From Streptomyces sp. MS191 (GTDB taxonomy: Bacteria > Actinomycetota > Actinomycetes > Streptomycetales > Streptomycetaceae), in contig NZ_RDBI01000081.1 in assembly GCF_008042125.1 (NCBI RefSeq), positions 1,763-47,907 of the forward strand: DNA of 46,145 nt, read 5' to 3'. Within the stretch, counting starts at the first letter, position 1, and each line of letters starts with the position of its first letter. A model generated the notes under the pieces. It saw only the letters and a list, made by a program, of their open reading frames with translations. It was not told the origin of the DNA and did no database searches. Positions 1 to 7,910 of this stretch are shown in pieces. A program made the position numbers and the translations under genes.

Positions 1-860
1 CCCCCACCGGCGTCACGGCGGCCTCCGGCAGCGCGACCACCGTCCACGTCATGTGGAGCGCCGCGACCGACGACCGCGCCGTGGCCGGCTACGAGGTCTA
101 CGAGCGGGGCCGCAAGGTGAGAGACCTGCCGGCCACGACCCTCATGACCGACATCGTGAACCTGACGCCCGCCACCCCCTACTCCTTCACGGTCCGCGCC
201 CGCGACGCCGCCGGGAACCGCTCGCCACACAGCGTGACGGTCCCGGCGACCACCCTCGCCGCGAGCGCGCGCGACCGCACCCCCCCGACCACGCCGGCAT
301 CCCTGCGCGGCGCCGCCGACGGCAGCCGCGCCGCCACCCTGACCTGGACTCCCGCCCGCGACGACACGAGAGTGACGGCCTACGACGTCTACCAGGCGGA
401 CACCCGCGTCCACACCGTCCCCGGCACCGTCACCACCACCCGCGTCACGACGCTCCGCCCCGGCACGATCTACTCCTTCACGGTCCGCGCCCGCGACGCC
501 GCCGAGAACTCCTCCCCGGACAGCAACACCCTCGACGTCACCACCGCCGCCGCTCCCGGCGCGCCCCCGAACACCGCCCCCACCGACCTGGAGGCGACGG
601 CCGGGCGCGGCGAGATCACCCTGACCTGGACCCCGCCGAGGACCGACGCCCCGATCGAACAGCACCAGCTCTACCTGAACGGCAGGTTCGCCACGACCGT
701 CGTCTGGGGAGCGGAGCCCCCACCGGGCCGCGCCACCTACACCTTCACGGTCCAGGACCCACCGGGCACCCGCTACAGCGTCACCCTGCGCGCCAGGCTC
801 CCGGACGGCACCTGGGGCGACTTCTCCGCGCAGCGGACGGTGGTGGTGCCGGCGCGCTGA
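1..860 (+). CDS. Fibronectin type III repeat protein, C-terminal part (5' truncated)
   Basis: The reading frame is open from base 3, well before the first ATG at 51, so the gene starts outside the window. The visible ~285 residues hold the end of one Fn3 domain, a complete second domain (from about residue 94) and a third (from about residue 189). Each shows the Fn3 pattern: Leu-x-Trp near the start, YxVY in the middle and YSFTVRARDAAxN near the end. Such domains usually act as spacers between catalytic and carbohydrate-binding modules in secreted actinobacterial hydrolases. No catalytic domain is visible, so the enzyme activity, if any, lies upstream. The protein ends with the third domain; no anchor or sorting signal follows. 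Confidence 0.85.
   Translation, partial: PTGVTAASGSATTVHVMWSAATDDRAVAGYEVYERGRKVRDLPATTLMTDIVNLTPATPYSFTVRARDAAGNRSPHSVTVPATTLAASARDRTPPTTPASLRGAADGSRAATLTWTPARDDTRVTAYDVYQADTRVHTVPGTVTTTRVTTLRPGTIYSFTVRARDAAENSSPDSNTLDVTTAAAPGAPPNTAPTDLEATAGRGEITLTWTPPRTDAPIEQHQLYLNGRFATTVVWGAEPPPGRATYTFTVQDPPGTRYSVTLRARLPDGTWGDFSAQRTVVVPAR
180..504 (+). repeat. 34-bp direct repeat between two Fn3 domains
   Basis: Bases 180-213 and 471-504 are identical over 34 bp and encode the same stretch, YSFTVRARDAA, at the end of adjacent Fn3 domains. Identity at synonymous sites suggests a recent domain duplication or gene conversion. Confidence 0.75.
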
Positions 861-919
861 CACCCCGGCGCGCCCGTCGTGGAACGACGTCCTCCGCCCT
901 CCGGAACTACCCTGGAGGC

Positions 920-2773
920 GTGGCTGCCACCGTGCTCTCCAACACCGGGCTCGACACGTTCCTCGACGGCGCCCCCGAGCGCCACGACCCCTCCTACGTG
1001 CGGGCCGCCGACGCCGTGCTCGGGCTCCTGGCGCTGCGCGGGGCCGAACGGCGCGCGGGCCTGCCCGAGCCGACCGTGGAGTTGGTGCGGCATCTGCTCG
1101 TCGAGGACGCGCCGACCTTCGTCTACGCGACGCCCGAGGAGCTGGCGGCCTACCCCGCCGTGCTCGTCGCGCTCACCGAGCGGATCCGGGAGGCCGGGCG
1201 GCTCAACGGGAAGCGGCAGGCCCGGATCGTGACCGCGATCGAGGAGACCGTGCCCGACTTCGAGCGGGCGATGAACGACCCCGGCAACCTCACCTGGCAG
1301 CGCTGGTACGCCTCGCTGCTGCGGGCCGACGGCACCGACCCCGGCGACGCGGCCGCCGTCCTCGGCTGGCTCGCCGCCCACGAGGGCGTCACGACCCCGG
1401 ACGGGCTGCGCCGCGCCGACCTGATGAACCGGAGCGAACTCGCCGACGCCATCCTCGCCGAGGCCCTGACCGGCGCGTACGTACGGGACGCCGAGGCGCC
1501 CTCGCCCGCCGGGCCGCTGCTCTCCGACTCGGACGTCGCCCACGGCGTCGGCCGGGTGGCGGGCGAACTGGTCGACCGCTGGACCGCCGAGGGCCTGGCC
1601 GGGGCGCTCTCGGGGCCGTACGCCCATCTGGCCCCCGGGCCGGAGGCGTTCCCCCATCTGGTCCTGGCCGACACCCTTCTGGACGAACACCTCGACTACT
1701 ACGGGGACTCCACCGTGCCCCTCCCGCCACCGCCCGCGGAGCCGCACGATCCGCAGCGCTCCGTGGAGGCCGCCGCCGACCTGCTCGCCGCGGCCGTCGA
1801 CGAGATGAAGGCCGAGACGGGCGGGCTCTACGACGGCGAGGCCGCCCACCTGCTGTACGCGCTCTACCAGCGCGGCTCCAGCGCCGAGTCGGTGGCCCGC
1901 AGGGCCGCCGAGTTCGAGGACTGGCCGGTCGATCCGCGCCTGGAGGACGCGCCCGTACCCGTACCGGCCACGGCCCAGGCCCCCGGCGACTACCGGCTGC
2001 CCTCCGCCGAGGAGCTGACCCGGCTCGTCGGGCGGACCGTCACCGACGACGACCGGGCGCGGCTGGAGCCGTCCGCCCGGACCATGGCCGACACCGTCGA
2101 CCGGCTCACCGGGACGGGCATGGTCTTCCGCGCCGGTGACGCCTTCGGCCTCACCCCGCAGGGCGTCGAGGTCCTCCACTACCTGCTGAGGGTCCGGCAC
2201 GTCGCGGCCCCCGACGCCGCCGAGGCCGCCGCCTGGGACGCCCCGACGGTGGTCGCCGCGGCCGAGGGCTGGTCCGGTCCCGCCGCCGCGCGCGTCCTCG
2301 CCGACTGGCTCCGCGCCCGGGGTGACGACGCCGACGCGTGGTCGGCGCTGCTCGCCGCCCTCGGCACCGTCAACGCCGGGACCCACGAGGCCTCCGACAC
2401 CCGCGCGCTGTTCGGCCTCCTGGACGGCGCCGCGGCCCCCCTGGAGGCGCTGCGCGGCGCCGTCGCCGACCCGGTCGTCGGCGCGTCCGTGGCCGACACC
2501 CTCCGCGCCCGGGGCGAGACCGTGGACGAGACCCTCGTACCGCTGTCCGCCTACGCCCTCGCCGTACTGGACGAGCTGACCCGGGCGCCCGGCCGGGCCG
2601 CCTTCGACGTCGCGGCCGAAGGGTGGCCCGGCGGCGCGACCGCCCTGATCAAGGAGATGGTGGCGGCCGATCCGCACCAGGCCGAACGCACCCTGGTGCG
2701 CCTGGGGGTGGCCCGTCCGCAGGCGCGCACGGAGCGACGGGCGCGACGCCGGGTGAGGCGCCGCGCCCGCTGA
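920..2773 (+). CDS. Conserved hypothetical protein, 617 residues
   Basis: Not recognised. The GTG at 920 is preceded by a CTGGAGG ribosome binding site; the open frame continues upstream but only as a shadow of the Fn3 gene. The protein is acidic and rich in Ala and Leu, with no signal peptide or membrane segment, and looks mostly alpha-helical. Residues near 350-420 (TPQGVEVLHYLLR and what precedes it) resemble a small winged-helix-like segment, but this is weak. The C-terminus is a short Arg-rich tail. It lies 60 bp after the Fn3 gene and converges on the SGNH esterase gene with only 25 bp between them. A cytoplasmic role is inferred from composition only. Confidence 0.7.
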   Translation: MAATVLSNTGLDTFLDGAPERHDPSYVRAADAVLGLLALRGAERRAGLPEPTVELVRHLLVEDAPTFVYATPEELAAYPAVLVALTERIREAGRLNGKRQARIVTAIEETVPDFERAMNDPGNLTWQRWYASLLRADGTDPGDAAAVLGWLAAHEGVTTPDGLRRADLMNRSELADAILAEALTGAYVRDAEAPSPAGPLLSDSDVAHGVGRVAGELVDRWTAEGLAGALSGPYAHLAPGPEAFPHLVLADTLLDEHLDYYGDSTVPLPPPPAEPHDPQRSVEAAADLLAAAVDEMKAETGGLYDGEAAHLLYALYQRGSSAESVARRAAEFEDWPVDPRLEDAPVPVPATAQAPGDYRLPSAEELTRLVGRTVTDDDRARLEPSARTMADTVDRLTGTGMVFRAGDAFGLTPQGVEVLHYLLRVRHVAAPDAAEAAAWDAPTVVAAAEGWSGPAAARVLADWLRARGDDADAWSALLAALGTVNAGTHEASDTRALFGLLDGAAAPLEALRGAVADPVVGASVADTLRARGETVDETLVPLSAYALAVLDELTRAPGRAAFDVAAEGWPGGATALIKEMVAADPHQAERTLVRLGVARPQARTERRARRRVRRRAR

Positions 2774-2798
2774 ACCCCGTGGGGGGTCGGAAGAGGGG

Positions 2799-3965
2799 TC
2801 AGGAGAGCGCCGAGAGGTAGATCCCGGACGTGCCCGCCCCCGCCGTGTTGCGGCAGCTGTGGTTGCCGGTCGGTCGCGCCTGGATCAGGGCCAGGCAGCG
2901 GCCGAGGGCGAGCTGGCCGTAGTAGTTGGGGTGCACGGACTCCTGGACCGGTCCCTGGGTTTCGTTGCTGTCGATCCAGCGGGCCCACTCGCTGCTCGTG
3001 ATCGAGGCCGGCACCGTGGCACTCACCTGCTTCGACGCCTTGGCGCAGACCTCACGGCCCTGGAGCAGGTCCCGCAGGTCCATGAACTGGGTGCCCTTGG
3101 CGGCGGCGACGGCCTTCAGCCGGTCGGAGACCTGCGGGACGAGCGAGTCCCGCGCCCAGTCGGAGTCGAGGTTCCAGAACGGGCACCCGCCCGTGTTGAC
3201 GCGGCTCCAGCCGCTCTCCGTGTAGCGGTTGTCGGCGGCGCGGGGGATGGGGGACGGGTAGGACTGGAGCACGATCCGGTAGGCGGAGGCCGCGTAACCG
3301 GCGCCGGACATCACCGCGCGGATCTCGTCGACCGACTTGGCGACGTTCGCCATCGCGCCGTCGATCCTGGCGTCGACCTCGGCCTGCTGGTCGTCGTGGC
3401 AGTAGGAGTACCAGACGATGTAGTCGGTGGCGCAGGTGCGGATGATGTCCGAGAAGCCCAGGTCGTTGCCGCCGACCGACAGCACGATCATCCGGACGTC
3501 GTTCGCGGCGGCGACCGCCGCGAGCTGGTCGGCCTGCGGCGCCTCGCCCTTGTACGCCTGTCCGCCCTGCGAGGACCGGAACACGTTCTGCGTCGTGGCG
3601 CCGGAGCAGGCCAGGTTGACGAGGGTGGCGGCGATCGCGCCGGCGCTGCGCACCTCGGCGGAGTCGGAGCGGTGGCAGCCGTTGGCCGCCGTGGCGCCGT
3701 ACACGCGGGCGGGGTCGTACGTGCTGCCCGTCCAAGCCCGGTCGGTGCCGTTGCGACTGCCGGTGTTGGTGAGGCTGTTGCCCTGCCAGCGTCCGGCCTC
3801 GCCGGAGATGTAGCTGTCGCCCATGGTCACGACGGCGGTGGGGCCGGAGCCGGGACTCGCGGCGGCGGGGGCGGCGCCGGTGCCGACCAGCCCGCCGAGG
3901 GCGAGGGGCAGGGCGAGCGCGGCGGCGGCGGGTCTGTGGAGTGCGCGGTGGGGGGTGGTGCGCAT
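2799..3965 (-). CDS. Secreted SGNH/GDSL-family esterase or lipase
   Basis: The 388-residue product starts with an export signal: Arg/His-rich n-region, Ala/Leu-rich core and an APAAAS-type cleavage site near residue 37. The SGNH blocks follow in order: GDSYISGEAG (block I, catalytic Ser), a Gly before ATLVNLACSGA, SVGGNDLGF (block III, Asn) and SVHPNYYGQ near the C-terminus (block V, catalytic His). Several Cys residues suggest disulfides outside the cell. The family hydrolyses esters or lipids; the substrate cannot be read from the sequence. The ATG at 3965 has an AGGAG site about 10 bases upstream. The gene has its own upstream region of about 270 bp and converges on the 617-residue protein. 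Confidence 0.88.
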   Translation of the reverse strand: MRTTPHRALHRPAAAALALPLALGGLVGTGAAPAAASPGSGPTAVVTMGDSYISGEAGRWQGNSLTNTGSRNGTDRAWTGSTYDPARVYGATAANGCHRSDSAEVRSAGAIAATLVNLACSGATTQNVFRSSQGGQAYKGEAPQADQLAAVAAANDVRMIVLSVGGNDLGFSDIIRTCATDYIVWYSYCHDDQQAEVDARIDGAMANVAKSVDEIRAVMSGAGYAASAYRIVLQSYPSPIPRAADNRYTESGWSRVNTGGCPFWNLDSDWARDSLVPQVSDRLKAVAAAKGTQFMDLRDLLQGREVCAKASKQVSATVPASITSSEWARWIDSNETQGPVQESVHPNYYGQLALGRCLALIQARPTGNHSCRNTAGAGTSGIYLSALS

Positions 3966-4115
3966 GGCGGAGTTCTCCTGCGTCGGTGCAGAGGAGCGGG
4001 GGACTGCCGCCGGCCGGTGGCATGGCGGAATCTCGCATGCCGTGGCTTGTTACCGCTAGGTAGCTGCGTATCTCGGTTGCGTCACATGCCCTGTGAAACG
4101 CACCGGAGCGAAAAG

Positions 4116-4155
4116 GGCTCCGCCCCCGGTGCTGTGCGTCACCGGGGGCGGAGCC
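4116..4155 (-). terminator. Intrinsic terminator of aceB
   Basis: A perfect 16-bp inverted repeat (4116-4131 with 4140-4155) with an 8-base loop lies 82 bp past the malate synthase stop. On the minus strand the stem is followed by CCC and then TTTT, a true U-tract, which is uncommon in this GC-rich sequence. Confidence 0.85.
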
Positions 4156-4236
4156 TGTGTGCGGGCCGACGTACGGGAGTCCCGGAGGAGCCGTAGGGAG
4201 CCGGGGGGTACGGGTGCTGCGCGGCTGCTGTGCGGG

Positions 4237-5868
4237 TCAGCCGACCAGCTGTTCGTACGCGGGGAGGGTCAGGAAGTCGGCGTAGTCGGCGTCCAGCGAG
4301 ACGTGCAGCAGGAGGTCGTGGGCCTGCTGCCACTTGCCGGCCGCGAAGGCCTCCTCGCCGATCTCCTCGCGGATCGCGGCCAGTTCCTCGGCGGCCACCT
4401 CGCGCGCCAGCTCCGGCGTGGCCTTCACCGTCTCGCCGTCGTGCTCGAACTCGACACCGGCGTTGATCCACTGCCAGATCTGCGAGCGGGAGATCTCGGC
4501 GGTCGCCGCGTCCTCCATCAGGTTGAAGATCGCGACGGCGCCGAGGCCGCGCAGCCAGGCCTCGATGTACCGGGTGCCGACCTGGACGGCGTTGCGCAGG
4601 CCCTCGTAGGTCGGCCGCGCGTCCAGGGAGGCGATGTCGATCAGCTCCGGGCCCTCGACGTGCACGTCCTCGCGCAGCCGGTCCTTCTGGTTCGGCCTGT
4701 CGCCGAGCACCGCGTCGAAGGAGGCCATCGCGATCGGGACCAGGTCCGGGTGGGCGACCCAGGAGCCGTCGAAGCCGTCGCCCGCCTCGCGGTCCTTGTC
4801 CGCCTTGACCTTCTCGAAGGCGACCTTGTTGACCTCGGCGTCGCGCCGCGACGGGATGAAGGCGGCCATGCCGCCGATCGCGTGCGCGCCCCGCTTGTGG
4901 CAGGTGCGGACGAGCAGTTCGGTGTACGCGCGCATGAACGGCGCGGTCATGGTGACCAGGTTGCGGTCCGGCAGCACGAACTTGGCGCCGCCGTCACGGA
5001 AGTTCTTGACGATGGAGAAGAGGTAGTCCCAGCGGCCCGCGTTCAGTCCCGCCGCGTGGTCGCGGAGCTCGTAGAGGATCTCCTCCATCTCGTACGCGGC
5101 CGTGATCGTCTCGATCAGGACGGTGGCGCGCACGGTGCCCTGCGGGAGGCCGACGTAGTCCTGCGCGTACACGAAGACGTCGTTCCAGAGGCGGGCCTCC
5201 AGGTGCGACTCCGTCTTCGGGAGGTAGAAGTACGGGCCCTTGCCGAGCTCCACGAGGCGCTTGGCGTTGTGGAAGAAGTACAGGCCGAAGTCGACCAGGG
5301 CGCCGGGGACCGGGCGGCCCTCGAAGGTCAGGTGCCGCTCCTCCAGGTGCCAGCCGCGGGGGCGCATGACGACCGTGGCCAGCTCCTCGGCCGGCTTGAG
5401 CGCGTAGGACTTGCCCGACTTCGGGTCGGTGAAGTCGATCTTCCGGGTGTAGGCGTCGATCAGGTTGACCTGACCGAGGACCACGTTCTCCCAGGTCGGC
5501 GCCGAGGCGTCCTCGAAGTCGGCGAGCCAGACCTTCGCACCCGAGTTCAGCGCGTTGATCGTCATCTTCCGGTCCGTCGGGCCGGTGATCTCGACGCGGC
5601 GGTCGTTCAGGGCCGCCGGGGCGGGCGCGACCTTCCAGGAGTCGTCGGCACGGACGGCCGCGGTCTCCGGGAGGAAGCCGAGGGTGGACGTGCGGGCGAT
5701 CTCGGCGCGGCGCTCCGCCCGGCGGGCGAGGAGCTCGTCCCGGCGCGGCGTGAACCGCCGGTGCAGCTCCGCCACGAAGGCGAGGGCGGCGTCGGTGAGC
5801 ACCTCCTCCTGCCGCGGCAGGGGCTCGGCTTCGACGACGGCCAGGGGGGACGGCGCTGGTGCGGACAT
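4237..5868 (-). CDS. aceB: Malate synthase A
   Basis: Condenses glyoxylate with acetyl-CoA to malate in the cytoplasm. At 543 residues it has the length of the A form (the G form is about 720). Family landmarks are clear: the region around [20 protein letters not shown], the Arg of [11 protein letters not shown], the [19 protein letters not shown] segment leading into [22 protein letters not shown], and [18 protein letters not shown]. The ATG at 5868 follows GAAGGAAG. A strong terminator ends the unit, so it is probably monocistronic. No isocitrate lyase gene is near; instead the gene lies close to the allantoin genes, whose pathway releases glyoxylate, and its upstream region shares palindromes with allB. 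This suggests a purine-catabolic role, possibly beside the glyoxylate shunt. Confidence 0.96.
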   Translation of the reverse strand: MSAPAPSPLAVVEAEPLPRQEEVLTDAALAFVAELHRRFTPRRDELLARRAERRAEIARTSTLGFLPETAAVRADDSWKVAPAPAALNDRRVEITGPTDRKMTINALNSGAKVWLADFEDASAPTWENVVLGQVNLIDAYTRKIDFTDPKSGKSYALKPAEELATVVMRPRGWHLEERHLTFEGRPVPGALVDFGLYFFHNAKRLVELGKGPYFYLPKTESHLEARLWNDVFVYAQDYVGLPQGTVRATVLIETITAAYEMEEILYELRDHAAGLNAGRWDYLFSIVKNFRDGGAKFVLPDRNLVTMTAPFMRAYTELLVRTCHKRGAHAIGGMAAFIPSRRDAEVNKVAFEKVKADKDREAGDGFDGSWVAHPDLVPIAMASFDAVLGDRPNQKDRLREDVHVEGPELIDIASLDARPTYEGLRNAVQVGTRYIEAWLRGLGAVAIFNLMEDAATAEISRSQIWQWINAGVEFEHDGETVKATPELAREVAAEELAAIREEIGEEAFAAGKWQQAHDLLLHVSLDADYADFLTLPAYEQLVG

Positions 5869-6003
5869 GAACTGTCACTTCCTTCAGCGGGCTTCACGGG
5901 CGGTGCCTTGCGGCCGCCGGGCGTCACGGAAGCGGCACTGCGTGCCACGGTGCCGGGATACGGCCGCGAGCGCCGTCAGAGGTATCAGGCGCTTCTGAAC
6001 AGT

Positions 6004-6046
6004 GGATACTAGTTTCCTCATGGTGGAAGTTCAATGGTTTGTTGAT
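6004..6046. promoter_or_regulatory. Operator-like palindromes upstream of aceB
   Basis: Three overlapping or adjacent dyads lie 136-178 bp upstream of the aceB start: GGATACTAGTTTCC (6004-6017), TTCCTCATGGTGGAA (6014-6028) and TTCAATGGTTTGTTGAT (6030-6046). The last matches TTCAACAGTTCGTTGAA at 12528-12544, upstream of allantoinase, at 13 of 17 positions. The second shares the TTCC-N7-GGAA form with 12424-12438. They are probably binding sites of the IclR-type regulator at 11418-12227; this is inference from sequence matching only. Confidence 0.55.
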
Positions 6047-6094
6047 GTCGAGATACTCCGGATCGACAGACCGTGGCGCTCGGTGCCAGGTCTC

Positions 6095-6709
6095 TCACTC
6101 AAGGTGCGCCAGATCGGCCTCCGTGTCGATGTCGTAGGGCTCGGCCACATCCGAACAGTCCACCAGCGTGATCGCATCCCGATGGGCCTTCAGGAAGTCG
6201 CGTGCCCCCTGGTCGCCGACCGCACCCCCCGCGACGGCCGCCCAGCGGTCCGCGCCGAAGAGCACCGGATGGCCGCGTCTGCCGTCGTACGAGGCCGCCG
6301 CCAGGGAACCGCGGGAGCGGTAGGCCGACCGGACCCGCGCCACCGCCGGCGCCCCGATCCCCGGCTGGTCCACCAGACTCACCAGGGCCGCGTCCACCGG
6401 CAGCGCCTCGGCTGCCAGCGAGCCGAGGCCCACGCGCAGCGAGGAGCCCATGCCCTCGGCCCAGTCCGGGTTGTCCACCAGGACGCAGCCGGGCAGGACC
6501 GCCCGCTCGCGTACGAGCTCGGCGGAGGCCCCGAGAACCACGTGGACCACCTCGCAGCCGCCATCGCGCAGCGCGCGCACCGCGTGCTCCACCAGCGGCC
6601 GGCCGCGGTGGGGGAGCAGGGCCTTGGGTCGCCCGCCGAGGCGGCGCCCGCCGCCCGCGGCGAGGAGGAGACCGGCCACCAGGGGCCGGGTGTGCTGTGC
6701 ATCCGTCAT
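6095..6709 (-). CDS. MobA-like NTP transferase (molybdenum cofactor nucleotidyltransferase type)
   Basis: A 204-residue protein with the glycosyltransferase-A/NTP-transferase pattern: LLLAAGGGRRLGGRPKALLPHR near the N-terminus (the GGG-R-x-G and PKAL nucleotide-binding motif), VLVDNPDWAEGMGSSL in the middle, and LVDQPG, the metal-binding Asp region. It resembles MocA/MobA-type enzymes that attach CMP or GMP to molybdopterin. Xanthine dehydrogenase, a molybdoenzyme, feeds the allantoin pathway encoded nearby, so such a role would fit, but sugar-nucleotide activity cannot be excluded. The start is uncertain: ATG at 6709 or 6727, neither with a good ribosome binding site. It lies upstream of aceB on the same strand, separated by 226 bp that contain palindromes. 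Confidence 0.8.
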   Translation of the reverse strand: MTDAQHTRPLVAGLLLAAGGGRRLGGRPKALLPHRGRPLVEHAVRALRDGGCEVVHVVLGASAELVRERAVLPGCVLVDNPDWAEGMGSSLRVGLGSLAAEALPVDAALVSLVDQPGIGAPAVARVRSAYRSRGSLAAASYDGRRGHPVLFGADRWAAVAGGAVGDQGARDFLKAHRDAITLVDCSDVAEPYDIDTEADLAHLE

Positions 6710-6887
6710 GAGGGATGCATACCGCATGACGGCCCGGGACACGGATGCCTGAAATTGCGTCCGCGGAGTGGCGCGGCGGGCGCGCGATGGCGTTAACTGG
6801 CCCGCGACCCCCGGCGCCTGACCACCGTTCGAAGGGTCCGGTTCGGAGTGGGCGTTCGGCGCGCGATGTCGTGCGAGGGGGAGAACT

Positions 6888-7208
6888 TTGTTGCGAAGTG
6901 TTGGGCAGAGGCGTGTGACAACCGGCAGCGGCGAGGACCCGAGAGTGGCGGAGCTGCGTGCCGCCGTCTCCCGACTGCGCCGTGAACTCGCCGGCCACCG
7001 CGCCGAGTTCGCCGACCGCGGCATCGCCGAGGACGAGCTCGCGTCGCTGGACGCGATGGCCGTGAGCGGCGTGCCGGAGATCCGCAGGCTGCGCCGGTCC
7101 CTGCTGCTGATCGCGGGTGCGGTCGGCTCCGTCAGCGCCTTGGCGAACGGCCTCGCGGGCGTCCGCAACGCCGTGGAACTGTTCGGCGAGCCGCCGCGGG
7201 GCGCCTGA
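6888..7208 (+). CDS. Small conserved protein with one hydrophobic segment (DUF5955-like)
   Basis: A 106-residue product starting at TTG (6888 or 6891), about 7 bases after a strong GAGGGGGAG site. The N-terminal half is charged and helical (repeated RVAELRAAVSRLRREL-type heptads, a likely coiled coil). The second half has one hydrophobic stretch, SLLLIAGAVGSVSALANGLAG, that could be a membrane anchor or packing helix. I recall similar small Streptomyces proteins grouped as DUF5955, but that assignment is from memory. It is divergent from the nucleotidyltransferase and converges on the response regulator. Confidence 0.7.
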   Translation: MLRSVGQRRVTTGSGEDPRVAELRAAVSRLRRELAGHRAEFADRGIAEDELASLDAMAVSGVPEIRRLRRSLLLIAGAVGSVSALANGLAGVRNAVELFGEPPRGA

Positions 7209-7247
7209 GGCACTCCGGCGGCGGCCGAGGCGCGGCACCGAGGCCTG

Positions 7248-7268
7248 CCGGCCGGTGCCACCGGCCGG
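7248..7268. terminator. Hairpin between convergent genes
   Basis: A perfect 9-bp stem, CCGGCCGGT with ACCGGCCGG, with a 3-base loop lies between the convergent stops at 7208 and 7284. There is no T-tract on either strand. It could act as a bidirectional terminator. Confidence 0.5.
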
Positions 7269-7283
7269 GGGCGCCCCGCACGA

Positions 7284-7910
7284 CTACCGCCGGATCAGCC
7301 GCCGTGCCGTCGCCGCCGCCACCGCGGCCGTGCGCGAGTCGACCCCCAGCTTGGCGAAGACATGCACCAGATGGGACTTCACCGTCGCCTGGCTCAGGAA
7401 GAGCCGCTTGCTGATCTGCTGGTTCGACAGGCCCTCGCCCACCAGCTGCAGCACCTCCAGCTCCCGCTTCGTCAGCGCCTCCGCGGGCGTCCGCATCCGG
7501 TCCATCAGCCGGTGCGCCACCGCCGGGGCCAGCGCCGACTGGCCGGCGGCCGCCGTGCGGACGGCGGCGGCCAGCTCCTCGGGCGGCGCGTCCTTGAGCA
7601 GATAGCCCGAGGCTCCCGCCTCGACCGCCGCCAGGATGTCGGCGTCCGTGTCGTACGTGGTCAGGACCAGCACCCGCGGCCCGCCCCGTACGGCCGTGAT
7701 CGCCGCGGTCGCCTCCGAGCCGTGCATACCCGCCCCGAACTGCAGGTCCATCAGCACCACGTCCACCCCGCCCGCCGCGGCCAGCTCCACCGCGCGCTCG
7801 GCCGTCGCCGCCTCGCCGACCACGGCGAAGTCGGGCTCCGTGTCCAGGACCGCGCGGAGTCCCGCCCGGACCACCGGATGGTCGTCGGCCAGAAGAAGAC
7901 GGATCGTCAT
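7284..7910 (-). CDS. NarL/LuxR-family response regulator
   Basis: A 208-residue two-component regulator. The receiver domain (1-120) has the acidic pair in LLADDHPVVR, the phospho-acceptor Asp in VVLMDLQF, the Thr in VLVLTTYD and the Lys in YLLKDAPP. The C-terminal LuxR helix-turn-helix (from about 145) reads LTKRELEVLQLVGEGLSNQQ, then ATVKSHLVHVFAKLG. The receiver has MDLQFGAGMHG where MDIRMPG is usual, a variation seen in part of this family. Its ATG overlaps the stop of the sensor kinase by 4 bp (7907-7910), so the pair is translationally coupled. The likely target is the divergent ABC transporter at 9330-11110. Confidence 0.93.
   Translation of the reverse strand: MTIRLLLADDHPVVRAGLRAVLDTEPDFAVVGEAATAERAVELAAAGGVDVVLMDLQFGAGMHGSEATAAITAVRGGPRVLVLTTYDTDADILAAVEAGASGYLLKDAPPEELAAAVRTAAAGQSALAPAVAHRLMDRMRTPAEALTKRELEVLQLVGEGLSNQQISKRLFLSQATVKSHLVHVFAKLGVDSRTAAVAAATARRLIRR

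Noticed and set aside
53-919. Extending the 617-residue protein upstream to 53
   Set aside because: That stretch is out of frame with the Fn3 gene, has Arg/His/Pro shadow composition, and a good ribosome site precedes the GTG at 920.
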